Shown: one piece after another, positions 1 through 8,433 of the stretch | Position numbering within the stretch: position 1 is the first letter of the stretch | Layout of the letters: each line of letters opens with the position of its first letter | NCBI RefSeq assembly: GCF_029320955.1 | Contig: NZ_CP119757.1 | Coordinates: 1,550,001 to 1,614,000 of the forward strand | Direction of reading: 5' to 3' | DNA length: 64,000 nt | Origin: Flavobacterium sp. YJ01 | Lineage (GTDB): Bacteria > Bacteroidota > Bacteroidia > Flavobacteriales > Flavobacteriaceae | Notes under the pieces: model-generated | What the model was told of the DNA's origin: nothing | Database searches by the model: none | What the model saw: the letters and a program-made list of their open reading frames with translations, nothing else | Made by a program: the position numbers and the translations under genes

Positions 1-236
1 TCATCCGCATCATCATCTAATTCTAGCATATCCGTTTCAATTTCGCTAGCGGTTCCCGTTTTTGAAACATGTTCTGGTAAAACATGTACGTGACAAGTAG
101 CACACGAACATACCCCTCCGCAATCACCATCGATTCCTTTGATACCATTGTCAACTGCAAGTGCCATTACGCTACCCGATGTTCCTTCTAAAGTTATTGT
201 TTCATCATCGCTAGTGATAAAAGTTATTTTTGCCAT
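1..236 (-). CDS. [2Fe-2S] ferredoxin, partial (C-terminus off window)
   Basis: Small electron carrier, the probable redox partner of the P450 that starts just downstream on the same strand. The start codon lies at 234-236 and the reading frame stays open to the left edge, so only about 78 residues are visible. They begin MAKITFITSDDETITLEG and carry the plant/adrenodoxin-type cluster signature C-x5-C-x2-C at Cys39, Cys45 and Cys48 in DCGGVCSCATCHVHV. The CATCHVHV stretch is typical of adrenodoxin/putidaredoxin-type ferredoxins that serve bacterial P450s. The gap to the P450 is only 17 bp, so they are probably co-transcribed, with the P450 first. No ferredoxin reductase is visible; it may lie to the left. 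Confidence 0.9.
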   Translation of the reverse strand, partial: MAKITFITSDDETITLEGTSGSVMALAVDNGIKGIDGDCGGVCSCATCHVHVLPEHVSKTGTASEIETDMLELDDDAD

Positions 237-253
237 TTTCTTTATTTTTTTAA

Positions 254-1405
254 TTAATTAAATTTTACTTGTAAGCGGTGAAAGCCAACTTTACGTTTGA
301 AATCACCTAAATCTTCGATATTTTCTTCGGCACTCACAATTTCCATAGTGCTCACTTTTTCCGTTAATACTTCCACCGCTATTTTCATAATTGTACGAGC
401 GTGGGTTGCTCCCAAACAGTTGTGTGTCCCGAATCCGAAGCTCAAATGCGGGTTCATTTTACGATCTAAAACCACTTCATTTGGATTTTCAAAAACAGTG
501 GCATCTCGATTTGCAGACGCCCAACACAAAGAAGCTCTTGTATCTGCTTTTATAGCATGTTCACAAACAGCAGAATCAGTTTTGGCTACTCTTCCCATCT
601 GAGTTAATGGCGCAAAATAGCGAATCAACTCTTCAATAGCTTTGTTTCTTATTTCGGGTTCTACACGCAAACGATCTAATGACTTTGGGTGCTCTGCAAA
701 ATAAGCAATGGAATTTGACACCGCATTGATTACCGTATCACGGCCACCTGCAAACGTCAAAATCATCACGCCTTTCACTTCTTCTTTTGTTAATTTTTTG
801 CCATCAACTACAGCATTCAGTAATACTGAATACAAATCTTCTCCATTCTTGGCAATGGCTTCATCAATTCGGCCATCGATATAATCATACAAAATAGCCG
901 CTTTAGCACCATCTAAGGCTTCTCCTTCACTACGAAAAACGTGAGTTCCCCATGAAATCCATAAGTCAGCTTCTTCATAAGGCGTATTTAGTAATAAAGT
1001 CAAGGCTCTTGACTGTAGTTTTAATGAAAATTCACTGATTACATCTACCGAATCTTTGGCTAAAACCTCATCAACTAAAGCACTAATTTGCTCTTTTAAT
1101 TTGGCTTGGTATTCTTCCTCTAAAGGTCTTTTGAACCAAGGATCCAAAATAGCTCTAAAGTCTTTATGTTGCGGCGGATCTACTTCAAACGGAATCTGAC
1201 GTGTTGTTCTGATGTTCACTTCTGAAGGAATCACAATACGACCTGGTACCGCCCCTGATTGAAAGGTTTTCCAGTCGTGAGCTCCTTTGCGCACATCTTT
1301 GTGACGCAATAGCATGGTTACAGGATCATTTTGATCGTCCATTTCTCCAAAACCTTGGTTTACACGTGCTTCTTCAAATGGATCGTTAAACTCACTATTT
1401 TTCAT
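254..1405 (-). CDS. Cytochrome P450, probable 6-O-methyl-D-galactose demethylase
   Basis: Soluble bacterial class I P450 of 383 residues, about the usual length. Visible motifs are the I-helix AGGRDT (219-224, oxygen activation), the ExxR pair Glu259/Arg262 in EELIR, and the heme loop FGFGTHNCLG with ligand Cys330. Marine Bacteroidetes porphyran loci are known to carry CYP236-type P450s with a ferredoxin and reductase. These oxidatively demethylate 6-O-methyl-D-galactose to galactose and formaldehyde. The adjacent ferredoxin, the nearby alcohol dehydrogenase and the galactan-degrading genes make that role the best inference here; the sequence alone does not fix the substrate. There is no signal peptide, so it acts in the cytoplasm on monosaccharide. 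Confidence 0.88.
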   Translation of the reverse strand: MKNSEFNDPFEEARVNQGFGEMDDQNDPVTMLLRHKDVRKGAHDWKTFQSGAVPGRIVIPSEVNIRTTRQIPFEVDPPQHKDFRAILDPWFKRPLEEEYQAKLKEQISALVDEVLAKDSVDVISEFSLKLQSRALTLLLNTPYEEADLWISWGTHVFRSEGEALDGAKAAILYDYIDGRIDEAIAKNGEDLYSVLLNAVVDGKKLTKEEVKGVMILTFAGGRDTVINAVSNSIAYFAEHPKSLDRLRVEPEIRNKAIEELIRYFAPLTQMGRVAKTDSAVCEHAIKADTRASLCWASANRDATVFENPNEVVLDRKMNPHLSFGFGTHNCLGATHARTIMKIAVEVLTEKVSTMEIVSAEENIEDLGDFKRKVGFHRLQVKFN

Positions 1406-1581
1406 CTTTTATATTTTTATTAGTATCTTTTTTTTCAACCTGGTACGTTTTAAATGCTGATGACAACACACCTACAACGTCTCGAAAAAGACCTTGCAGG
1501 AACATTAACTAACATTATTTATTAGTACTAAACTTTTCATACTGATCATTAAACTCAGCTTCTTAAGTCTATTTTCAGTTT

Positions 1582-2379
1582 TTAGAACCCATTAAAAAAC
1601 AACAAACTGTCTTTGATGTGTTCTTGCCAGTATGGCCATTCGTGTGCGCCTTCAAATTCTTGGTATTGATGGTTTATATTGGCATCTGTTAAACCTTTAT
1701 GCAGATTCCGATTGTATTCGATGAGTAAATCCTCTTTGCCACAATCAAAACGTATGGGTGGCAATTGCTTTTTATTTTTTATAATCAAACTTAAAACGTC
1801 TTCGTTAATGGGGTCAAATTGATTGAAATTGCTCTCGTTTTCTTCAACAAAAAGATGCATTTGATTTTTATTGGTCATCGAAGAATGTCCCGTAATGGCT
1901 TGGTAACGCTCTGGAAATTTGGCTCCCAAACGCAAAGCGCCATACCCGCCCATCGAAAGCCCCGAGATAAACAATTTGGATTTTTCGCTGGTGCAATCGA
2001 TGTTTTCTCTCACGGCATCAATCACATCTTCGACAATCCATTTTTCATAATGGGCATTGTTGTGCGGTAAATATGCCGAACCGTCTCCCCATAATCCATC
2101 CGAAGGCATCGCAATTACCATCGGTTTTATCAATCCTTCTTCCATCATTTTTAAAGCTGTAAAATGTACTCCTGCTTTGTGCGCCCAAATCCAAGCACTA
2201 CCATACACCCCATGCATTAGCGTTACAATAGGAAGGTCTTTTAAATCTTCAAAAGGCGGTACAAAAACACAGATGTCACCTCGCCCATTCAGATTAGGGG
2301 TTTTAACCGTAATGAATCGAAGGTTATTGCTCTCAAATTCTGGATTGGATATTTCGGTTGTTCTAAATTTTGACATCAT
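1582..2379 (-). CDS. Esterase D / S-formylglutathione hydrolase-like alpha/beta hydrolase
   Basis: A 265-residue alpha/beta hydrolase of the esterase-D family. The nucleophile elbow is GLSMGGYG with Ser142, the acid is Asp212 or Asp217 in FDCGKED, and the base is His246 in EGAHEWPYW. The oxyanion region is LMHGVYGS (about 54-61). Its start is 8 bp from the end of the upstream alcohol dehydrogenase, so the two probably share a transcript. Members of this family include S-formylglutathione hydrolases and acyl or feruloyl esterases. Beside a P450 that should release formaldehyde, hydrolysis of an S-formyl thiol is an attractive inference, but a carbohydrate esterase role cannot be excluded. No signal peptide is visible. 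Confidence 0.75.
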   Translation of the reverse strand: MMSKFRTTEISNPEFESNNLRFITVKTPNLNGRGDICVFVPPFEDLKDLPIVTLMHGVYGSAWIWAHKAGVHFTALKMMEEGLIKPMVIAMPSDGLWGDGSAYLPHNNAHYEKWIVEDVIDAVRENIDCTSEKSKLFISGLSMGGYGALRLGAKFPERYQAITGHSSMTNKNQMHLFVEENESNFNQFDPINEDVLSLIIKNKKQLPPIRFDCGKEDLLIEYNRNLHKGLTDANINHQYQEFEGAHEWPYWQEHIKDSLLFFNGF

Positions 2380-2387
2380 TTCTAAAA

Positions 2388-3503
2388 TTAAAAAGTAATT
2401 ACACCTTTTGCATTTTTTCCAGCCAACATATCGTCTAAGGCTTGTTGCAATTCTTCCAGAGGATACGTTTTAGTAATCATCTCGTCTAATTTGATTTCTC
2501 CTTTTCGATAATGTTCGATAATTTTAGGGAAATCTTTTTGCGGATTGCATTTTCCGTACAACGGATTGATGTATTTTTTATCCCATTCGAATAAGGCCAT
2601 ATCAATCAAAACCTCTTGTTCGATTCCGCTAACTTGAACAGCAGTGCCAGCATTTCGAACCATTGCCAACGGTGCAGCGCCCAAAGCTGGAATTGCAGTA
2701 CACTCAAAAGCGTAATCGGCACCACGACCAGCTGTCATTTCTTTTACCTTTTGAGCCGCTTGTAACAGTCCTTTGTCATTCTTATCGGCCAAAATGGTAT
2801 GAGTCGCACCAAATTCAACCGCCATATTCAATCGCTCTTGATTGATATCAATCGCAATGATTTTACAAGCTTTCGACACTTTTAATCCTTGAATTACATT
2901 CAAACCAACTCCTCCTGTTCCAAGCACAACAGCTGATGAATTTTCGGTAACCTGAGCCGTATTTACAGCAGATCCAAAACCCGTCATAACGCCACAACTT
3001 ACGATACTTGCTGCCGAAAAAGACATGTTTTGAATTGGATTTTTAACTACTGCCGATTCTTTTACCAGAGTATATTCAGCAAGCGTTCCTATATTAAAGG
3101 AGCGAATGATTGGCACTCCATTCAGAGTTGTTCCTTCCAAATGGGCATGTCCGGGGGTGTACCCATTTCCTCCTGCTACTACAGGCGAATTATTTTCGCA
3201 AATGTGTTCATTCTCATGCTCGCATTGAAAGCATTTTCCACAAGGAGTTGCCCAATTCAAAATCACTGCATCACCTACTTGTACACTTTTTACATTTGTC
3301 CCAACTGCAGTAACAATTCCTGCTCCTTCATGCCCCATTACAATTGGTTTTCCCCAATTTAAGGAGTCATAATCGGTATGACACAAACCTGCCGCTTTAA
3401 TGGCTACTATCACCTCATCCCCTTGCGGATCATTTACTGTAATGGTCTCTATAGAAAATGTTCCATCTCCTTTTGCAATAGCTGCTTTACAATTGATGCT
3501 CAT
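2388..3503 (-). CDS. Zinc-dependent alcohol dehydrogenase, class III / formaldehyde dehydrogenase-like
   Basis: A 371-residue medium-chain zinc dehydrogenase. Catalytic zinc ligands are Cys41 (GLCHTDYDS), His58-Glu59 (GHEGAG) and Cys170. A structural zinc lobe has Cys88, Cys91, Cys94 and Cys102 in CGKCFQCEHENEHIC. The NAD-binding glycine motif is GTGGVG (195-200). Length and both zinc sites fit the class III/ADH family that includes formaldehyde dehydrogenases. It is the first gene of the minus-strand set ADH-esterase-P450-ferredoxin and is divergent from an AraC regulator. Its likely job is to oxidise formaldehyde released by P450 demethylation, a role shown for such PUL-encoded ADHs in marine Bacteroidetes. 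Oxidation of another alcohol remains possible. Confidence 0.85.
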   Translation of the reverse strand: MSINCKAAIAKGDGTFSIETITVNDPQGDEVIVAIKAAGLCHTDYDSLNWGKPIVMGHEGAGIVTAVGTNVKSVQVGDAVILNWATPCGKCFQCEHENEHICENNSPVVAGGNGYTPGHAHLEGTTLNGVPIIRSFNIGTLAEYTLVKESAVVKNPIQNMSFSAASIVSCGVMTGFGSAVNTAQVTENSSAVVLGTGGVGLNVIQGLKVSKACKIIAIDINQERLNMAVEFGATHTILADKNDKGLLQAAQKVKEMTAGRGADYAFECTAIPALGAAPLAMVRNAGTAVQVSGIEQEVLIDMALFEWDKKYINPLYGKCNPQKDFPKIIEHYRKGEIKLDEMITKTYPLEELQQALDDMLAGKNAKGVITF

Positions 3504-3661
3504 AGAATACTTTTAAAGTTTATCTTTTTATAAAAGTTAAAAGTATATACTATAGTCATTAGTCACAGTACCAATATTGCACAATTAATACCTTATATTG
3601 ACCTAAAATTTTAAATAAGCTTCTTTTACTAATCAATATTGAATATATTTGAAGAAAAAAA
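3504..3661. promoter_or_regulatory. Divergent intergenic control region with overlapping palindromes
   Basis: This 158-bp A/T-rich spacer separates the divergent dehydrogenase operon and the AraC gene and must hold both promoters. Two overlapping palindromes are visible, CAATATTG at 3572-3579 and ATTGCACAAT at 3576-3585. They are a plausible regulator site; the assignment to the AraC protein is inferred from position only. Confidence 0.35.
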
Positions 3662-4540
3662 ATGAAAGCACTATTTGAAAAAGTACCCTCTTCGGTAGAA
3701 AGTTCTTTTAACGCATTTGTATATGAGGCTGAAAATTTTGAAACACCTTGGCATTTTCATCCTGAATATGAACTTACTTATATTGTAAAAGGAGAAGGTA
3801 CCCGTTTTGTTGGTAATAGCGTTCAGGAGTTTAAAAAAAGGGATTTTGTATTGTTAGGTACAAATTTGCCGCATTATTGGAAAAATCATGATAACCTAAA
3901 AGGCGGAGTTCAATCGATTGTATTGCAATGGGACGATAGCGTTTTGGGCGAAAATTGGTTGGAGAAAAAAGAATTTCATTCTATAAAAAGGATATTATCA
4001 GATGCTTCAAAAGGACTCTCTTTCCGCACTATTGAAAACGATGTGATTCTCGAGCGGCTGCAAAAAATCATTACCCAAAAACCACTAGAAAAACTACTTG
4101 CCTTACTTCTACTTTTAGAAGAACTAAGCAAAATAAAAGAGGTGGAAACCCTTAGTTCAGACGGTTTTGTACCTAATCTAAACAGTAAAGCAAATGACCG
4201 AATAAATCTGATTTATAATTATATACAAGAAAATTACAATCAGAAAATTCGTCTGAATGAAATTGCCGATTTAGTGCACATGAATGAAGAAACCTTTTGT
4301 CGCTTTTTCAAAAAAAACTTAGGAAAGTCATTTTTCACTTTCGTGAATGAGTACCGCATCAATTTAATTTGCAAACAACTAATTGAAACCAAAAAACAGG
4401 TAAGCGAAATTGCCTATGAATGTGGGTATGAAAGTTTGCCTTTTTTTTATCGTCAGTTTCAAAAATTCATGAAATGCTCGCCTTTAGTATTTAGAAAAAA
4501 ATACCATCTAGAGGATGTCGGCACTACTATTGAAATATAG
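3662..4540 (+). CDS. AraC-family transcriptional regulator with N-terminal cupin
   Basis: A 292-residue regulator. The N-terminal part has the cupin sugar-sensing signature (ETPWHFHPEYELTYIVKGEG, about 27-46). The C-terminal 100 residues hold two helix-turn-helix units: IRLNEIADLVHMNEETFCRFFKK, then VSEIAYECGYESLPFFYRQFQKF followed by the family tail SPLVFRKKY. It is transcribed away from the P450/dehydrogenase operon across a 158-bp spacer, the classic arrangement for a local sugar-responsive activator. It probably controls the demethylation operon and perhaps the lipoprotein just downstream. Confidence 0.9.
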   Translation: MKALFEKVPSSVESSFNAFVYEAENFETPWHFHPEYELTYIVKGEGTRFVGNSVQEFKKRDFVLLGTNLPHYWKNHDNLKGGVQSIVLQWDDSVLGENWLEKKEFHSIKRILSDASKGLSFRTIENDVILERLQKIITQKPLEKLLALLLLLEELSKIKEVETLSSDGFVPNLNSKANDRINLIYNYIQENYNQKIRLNEIADLVHMNEETFCRFFKKNLGKSFFTFVNEYRINLICKQLIETKKQVSEIAYECGYESLPFFYRQFQKFMKCSPLVFRKKYHLEDVGTTIEI

Positions 4541-4604
4541 AAAATATAAAAAAAGATTATAACATATAGAAACATAGATTTTATTTCGAAAAATTTCAGG
4601 AAAG

Positions 4605-4636
4605 TTTGCTAGAAGTTTTTTAAAAAAATATCTTTA
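4605..4636 (+). promoter_or_regulatory. Bacteroidetes-type promoter candidate
   Basis: TTTG at 4605-4608 and TATCTTTA at 4629-4636 are separated by 20 bases. This is close to the Bacteroidetes consensus TTTG/TAnnTTTG, with one mismatch at the last base. The -7-like box ends about 25 bases before the lipoprotein start codon at 4661. Confidence 0.45.
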
Positions 4637-4660
4637 TCGATTAATCCCAAAATCAAAAAA

Positions 4661-5499
4661 ATGAAAAAAATTAACCTACTACTTTTTGCATCCTTTTTAC
4701 TGGCGCTTACCTCTTGCAGTTCGTCAGATGATGCTACTGCAGAAACAAATGCCAACTTGATTGTAAAATTAAAATTTGATGAAAATCAGGTTCGATTAGA
4801 CAACTTAGGAAACCCTTCGGTTATAGCACAAGGAAATGCGGCACAAACACCTATAATGAATGAAATGAGTGCTCACTATTTAGAACTATCCCCTACTGCG
4901 AATACTTTAATAGGACAAGGTGAAGTTATTTACAAAGGTGAAGAAACAACCAAGGAGGTGAAAAAGCTATTGATTTTAGCAAAGAAAATTTTGTGAAAGA
5001 CGAAGAAATGTTTTTAAAAATCCCTTTAAAAGATATTAAAAAGGGAAATTATGAGTGGCTTCGTATATCTGCTTCTTATCAAAATGGAAAAGTAAAAGCA
5101 CTTTACAATGATGCCGAATACGATGCAATATTGACAAGCTTTTTAGGTTATAACACTTATATTGATAATTATACCATAAATGGTAAAAACGTAGTTATAA
5201 AAGCTAATAAACTACAATGTTATTGGGGTTTTGAAGCTTTATGGACTGTTATTGATGGTCAAGCACCAGCAGGAGCCATAACGGTTCCAAACCCAATTTA
5301 CCAAACTTCTCCAATTCCAGAAGGTTCTTGCGTCCTGACAAGTAAATTTGATAAAGCTTTAGCTATTACAGTAAATGAGACAAAAGATGTAACGATTACT
5401 ATTTCATTTTCTATAAACAATAGCTTTGAATGGAACGAAGTAAATGTTGATGGAAAATATGAACCTGCAGCGGGAGAAATTCCAGTAGATATGGGGTAA
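4661..5499 (+). pseudogene. Secreted lipoprotein of unknown function, interrupted by a frameshift
   Basis: The 5' part (4661-4996) encodes a lipoprotein signal with a lipobox ending LTSCSSSDD (Cys19), then about 90 residues, and stops at 4994-4996. The following frame (to 5499) continues without a good start; read upstream of its GTG at 4993 it gives GEKAIDFSKENFVKDEEM. This is a sensible continuation, so the two pieces look like one protein of about 280 residues split by a one-base change in about 4940-4966. The product would be periplasmic or surface-anchored. I recognise no domain. It may be a real mutation or a sequencing error; the two halves show no other decay. Its place next to the porphyran-type genes suggests glycan binding, but that is a guess. 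Confidence 0.6.
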
Positions 5500-5607
5500 C
5501 GAGGTCCTAAGTTAGCTGTGGATTAAAACCGAAAAAAGCATTATAAAAAATACATAAGAAAGCTGAAAAATTTCGCTCGTTTTGATTAGCATCTTTTTTC
5601 TAGCTTA

Positions 5608-5664
5608 TAAAAAAACGCTTATAGTAGGATTTTAAAGTTCCTCTGTCAGCGTTTTTGTTTTTTC
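5608..5664. terminator. Bidirectional terminator between convergent genes
   Basis: A 9-bp inverted repeat AAAAACGCT (5611-5619) and AGCGTTTTT (5648-5656) has T-runs to the right and A-runs to the left. The loop is long, about 28 bases. It lies between the plus-strand lipoprotein and the minus-strand GH2 gene. The rest of 5500-5767 shows no gene. Confidence 0.5.
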
Positions 5665-5767
5665 AACTATATTTACTTTTAAATTCAATCTGAGTGCTCC
5701 TTTTAGATTTCATCTTTTCTTGAAGCAATTTTCTATTCATAATATTATAAAGTGGAAATCGTTAGTC

Positions 5768-8320
5768 TTAATTATTTTTATCATTCTCAAAACCAGTAGC
5801 TCTAGGGTTTTGAATTTGACTTTCATATCTCTTTCCATCTTCGCCTGTAAACTCTTTGAAATAATGATAGTAAGAACCATAACCTCCATTATCATTTTCT
5901 TCTTTTAAACGCAGTTTTTGCCATTCATTGAAATATTTTGTGGCTTCTTTTTGGTCGCCTATTAAAAAGAAATAATCATTTTTAGAGATTACTTTTCCTA
6001 ATTTATCAGTCAGTTCCAGATTGACAAAGAACTTTGACTTTACCGTTTTCAGTACTTTTTCATTTATAGGAAAAAACGATTTGGCACTATTTTCCTCAAT
6101 TTTTGACACTTCAAAATTTTTGGTTGAAATCACCGCACCCGAGTCATCTTTCATTTCAAACTTCACCTTACAGTCTTTATATTCTTTATAAAAATCATTA
6201 ATGATCCAAATATTTCCAATAAAAGCTTCTTTAGTATCCCAACGGCGTTTTTTGAATTCAAAATTTACCAATAAGGGCTGATAAGCCTTTTGAACAAAAT
6301 AATAGGAGTTTTTTGGTTTTCTGTAATTATCTACAATCGCCCATTTCATATCAGGACCATAAGTGATATAATGGCACAATGCAATACCACTTAAACTTGG
6401 TTTGTCACGTCGGAAATGTTCGATTCCGTTTTGGAAAATAATTCCTTGTGCATCTTGCGTTGCATTGACAAACTCTTCCAACGAACCTTTCATTTCACTA
6501 TTAAAGACATCCCAGTTTTGCATACGCAAATGCGTCAAATCGGCCCAGTGGTGACCCCAGCTCAATCCCGGAGGCCACATTTCATTTTCAGGAATAAATT
6601 TTTTCAAACTCTCTACCGATGGCACAGAGGTAATAGCAAATTCAGGAACAATTGGAAATCCGTTTGCATTTGTTTGGTACCAATCTTCGTGCAACCATCG
6701 TCCCATTTCATAAAAATAACGCAAAGCATGAACCGCTTCTTTTGGTTTAAATCCCGCTTGTTGTCCTACATGATCCGTCATTGGTGAATCGGGGACATAC
6801 GGCAAGTTCACATGAGCTTGCAAGGAATCACCTAAACGCTCCAAAAACTGTCGCCCGAATTTTGGATCACGGGTACGGAACATCATTTCTTCTCCACCTT
6901 CCATCATGATTAATGAAGGATGATTTCTACGAGCCACAACGACCTTCACTCCTTCGTTAAAAATTTCAGCTAAGTTTTTCTCATCCGATGGAATATTACC
7001 TGTTCCTAGCGGAATGATGTCTTGCCAAACGGTCATACCCATTTCATCACAATATCGATAAAACTCAGGAATTTCTGGAGGATGCCATCCGAAAATCCGA
7101 ATGTTATTCATATTCATTTCTTTAGCCAAACGAATCAACTCTTTGTAATCGCTTATTTCTGTGCGACCCACAAAAATATTTGGCGGTCCACCCCAACAAG
7201 CCGAACGAATGAAATGAAACTTTCCATTTATATAAGTCGAACGCGGAAAACTAACATCGACATCCTTTACAAAACCAGGATTCCATTTGGAAGTCACCTC
7301 ACGAATGCCAAAAGTAGTTTCGTTAACATCCTGATTTAGTTTACCATCTTTAATGGCTATTTTTGCGATATATAAATTTTGATCTCCTAAATCCCAAGGC
7401 CACCATAACTTAGCATCCTTTAGATGTATTTTTTGAATTACTTTATGCGTTCCAGGGGAAATCGTTTTTTTTAAAACAACTTTCTCTTCCTTCATTTTAA
7501 AGTTTTTACCATTCAGCACTGCTTCAAAAGAACATTCTTTGGCTACTGGATTGGTATTTTCCACCGTAATTTCAAGACTTACATCTGCTGAGCCATCTTT
7601 ATTAATTTTATTATTGGCATACACATCTTTAAAACGAATCTTACCCGTACGTATCAATTTTACGGGCCCTACAATTCCGATTGGAGTAATATCTCTCCAA
7701 TAATCGCCAAACCAAGGTGTTTTTTTACCCGCTACAAAAGCATTCACTTGAGGAGGTGTATCCAGTTTTACGACCAACATATTTCGTCCTTTGAGGAAAT
7801 CCCATTTATGAATTCTTAAGTAGTCGTTGACATTGAAAGAAAATGGAGAAAATACCCCTTCATGCTTTCCTAAGTAATGACCATTTAGCCAGACTTCACA
7901 ACTGTAATCAACACTTTCAAAAACAAGATCTACCATCTGGTTTTCGATACCTTCTGTTATACTGAATTGCAAAGCATACCACCACTCATATTGTTGTACC
8001 CATTGGGCTTTGACACTATTTCTTCCAAAATGCGGATCCTCAATTACTCCTGCTTTCCATAAATCAGTATAGACATCTCCTGGCACTTTGGCGTTGTTCC
8101 ATACTAAGGTTTCAATATCTTCTGCAGGTAACTTATGAAGCCCTTTTTTCACACCTTCACCGGGTGCCATCATTTTAAATCGCCATTTATAACCACTTAA
8201 ATCAAGCATTTGCTGACTTGAATCTTCAAGTGACAAAGTCGTATTGGGTTGTGCGTAACTGCCTAAAATCCAAAATAAACTTATAAAAAAAGTAATACAT
8301 TTCACTAACTTTCTTTCCAT
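5768..8320 (-). CDS. Glycoside hydrolase family 2, exo-glucosaminidase/mannosidase-like subgroup
   Basis: An 850-residue secreted GH2 enzyme with a signal peptide (about 1-23, ending SYAQ). Domains in order are a jelly-roll sugar-binding domain (about 40-225), an Ig-like sandwich (about 225-345), the (beta/alpha)8 catalytic domain (about 350-640) and C-terminal beta domains. The probable nucleophile is Glu560 in FPIVPEFA. The acid/base position is NHPSLIMMEGGEEM with Glu478 after Glu477, where clan GH-A enzymes usually have Asn-Glu. The architecture resembles the exo-beta-D-glucosaminidase/beta-mannosidase branch rather than LacZ. In this locus it probably removes a terminal, possibly modified, galactose from galactan oligosaccharides in the periplasm. 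It is the last gene of a set with the transporter and mutarotase. Confidence 0.85.
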   Translation of the reverse strand: MERKLVKCITFFISLFWILGSYAQPNTTLSLEDSSQQMLDLSGYKWRFKMMAPGEGVKKGLHKLPAEDIETLVWNNAKVPGDVYTDLWKAGVIEDPHFGRNSVKAQWVQQYEWWYALQFSITEGIENQMVDLVFESVDYSCEVWLNGHYLGKHEGVFSPFSFNVNDYLRIHKWDFLKGRNMLVVKLDTPPQVNAFVAGKKTPWFGDYWRDITPIGIVGPVKLIRTGKIRFKDVYANNKINKDGSADVSLEITVENTNPVAKECSFEAVLNGKNFKMKEEKVVLKKTISPGTHKVIQKIHLKDAKLWWPWDLGDQNLYIAKIAIKDGKLNQDVNETTFGIREVTSKWNPGFVKDVDVSFPRSTYINGKFHFIRSACWGGPPNIFVGRTEISDYKELIRLAKEMNMNNIRIFGWHPPEIPEFYRYCDEMGMTVWQDIIPLGTGNIPSDEKNLAEIFNEGVKVVVARRNHPSLIMMEGGEEMMFRTRDPKFGRQFLERLGDSLQAHVNLPYVPDSPMTDHVGQQAGFKPKEAVHALRYFYEMGRWLHEDWYQTNANGFPIVPEFAITSVPSVESLKKFIPENEMWPPGLSWGHHWADLTHLRMQNWDVFNSEMKGSLEEFVNATQDAQGIIFQNGIEHFRRDKPSLSGIALCHYITYGPDMKWAIVDNYRKPKNSYYFVQKAYQPLLVNFEFKKRRWDTKEAFIGNIWIINDFYKEYKDCKVKFEMKDDSGAVISTKNFEVSKIEENSAKSFFPINEKVLKTVKSKFFVNLELTDKLGKVISKNDYFFLIGDQKEATKYFNEWQKLRLKEENDNGGYGSYYHYFKEFTGEDGKRYESQIQNPRATGFENDKNN

Positions 8321-8433
8321 TGCTTTACAGTATTAAAACAAATTCATAAAACTGATTTTCAAAAAAAGAGATAAAAACACTTCGTTTTGAATATCAAAAT
8401 CTGTTAATTACATTGATGATTGCTTCTCTTAAA

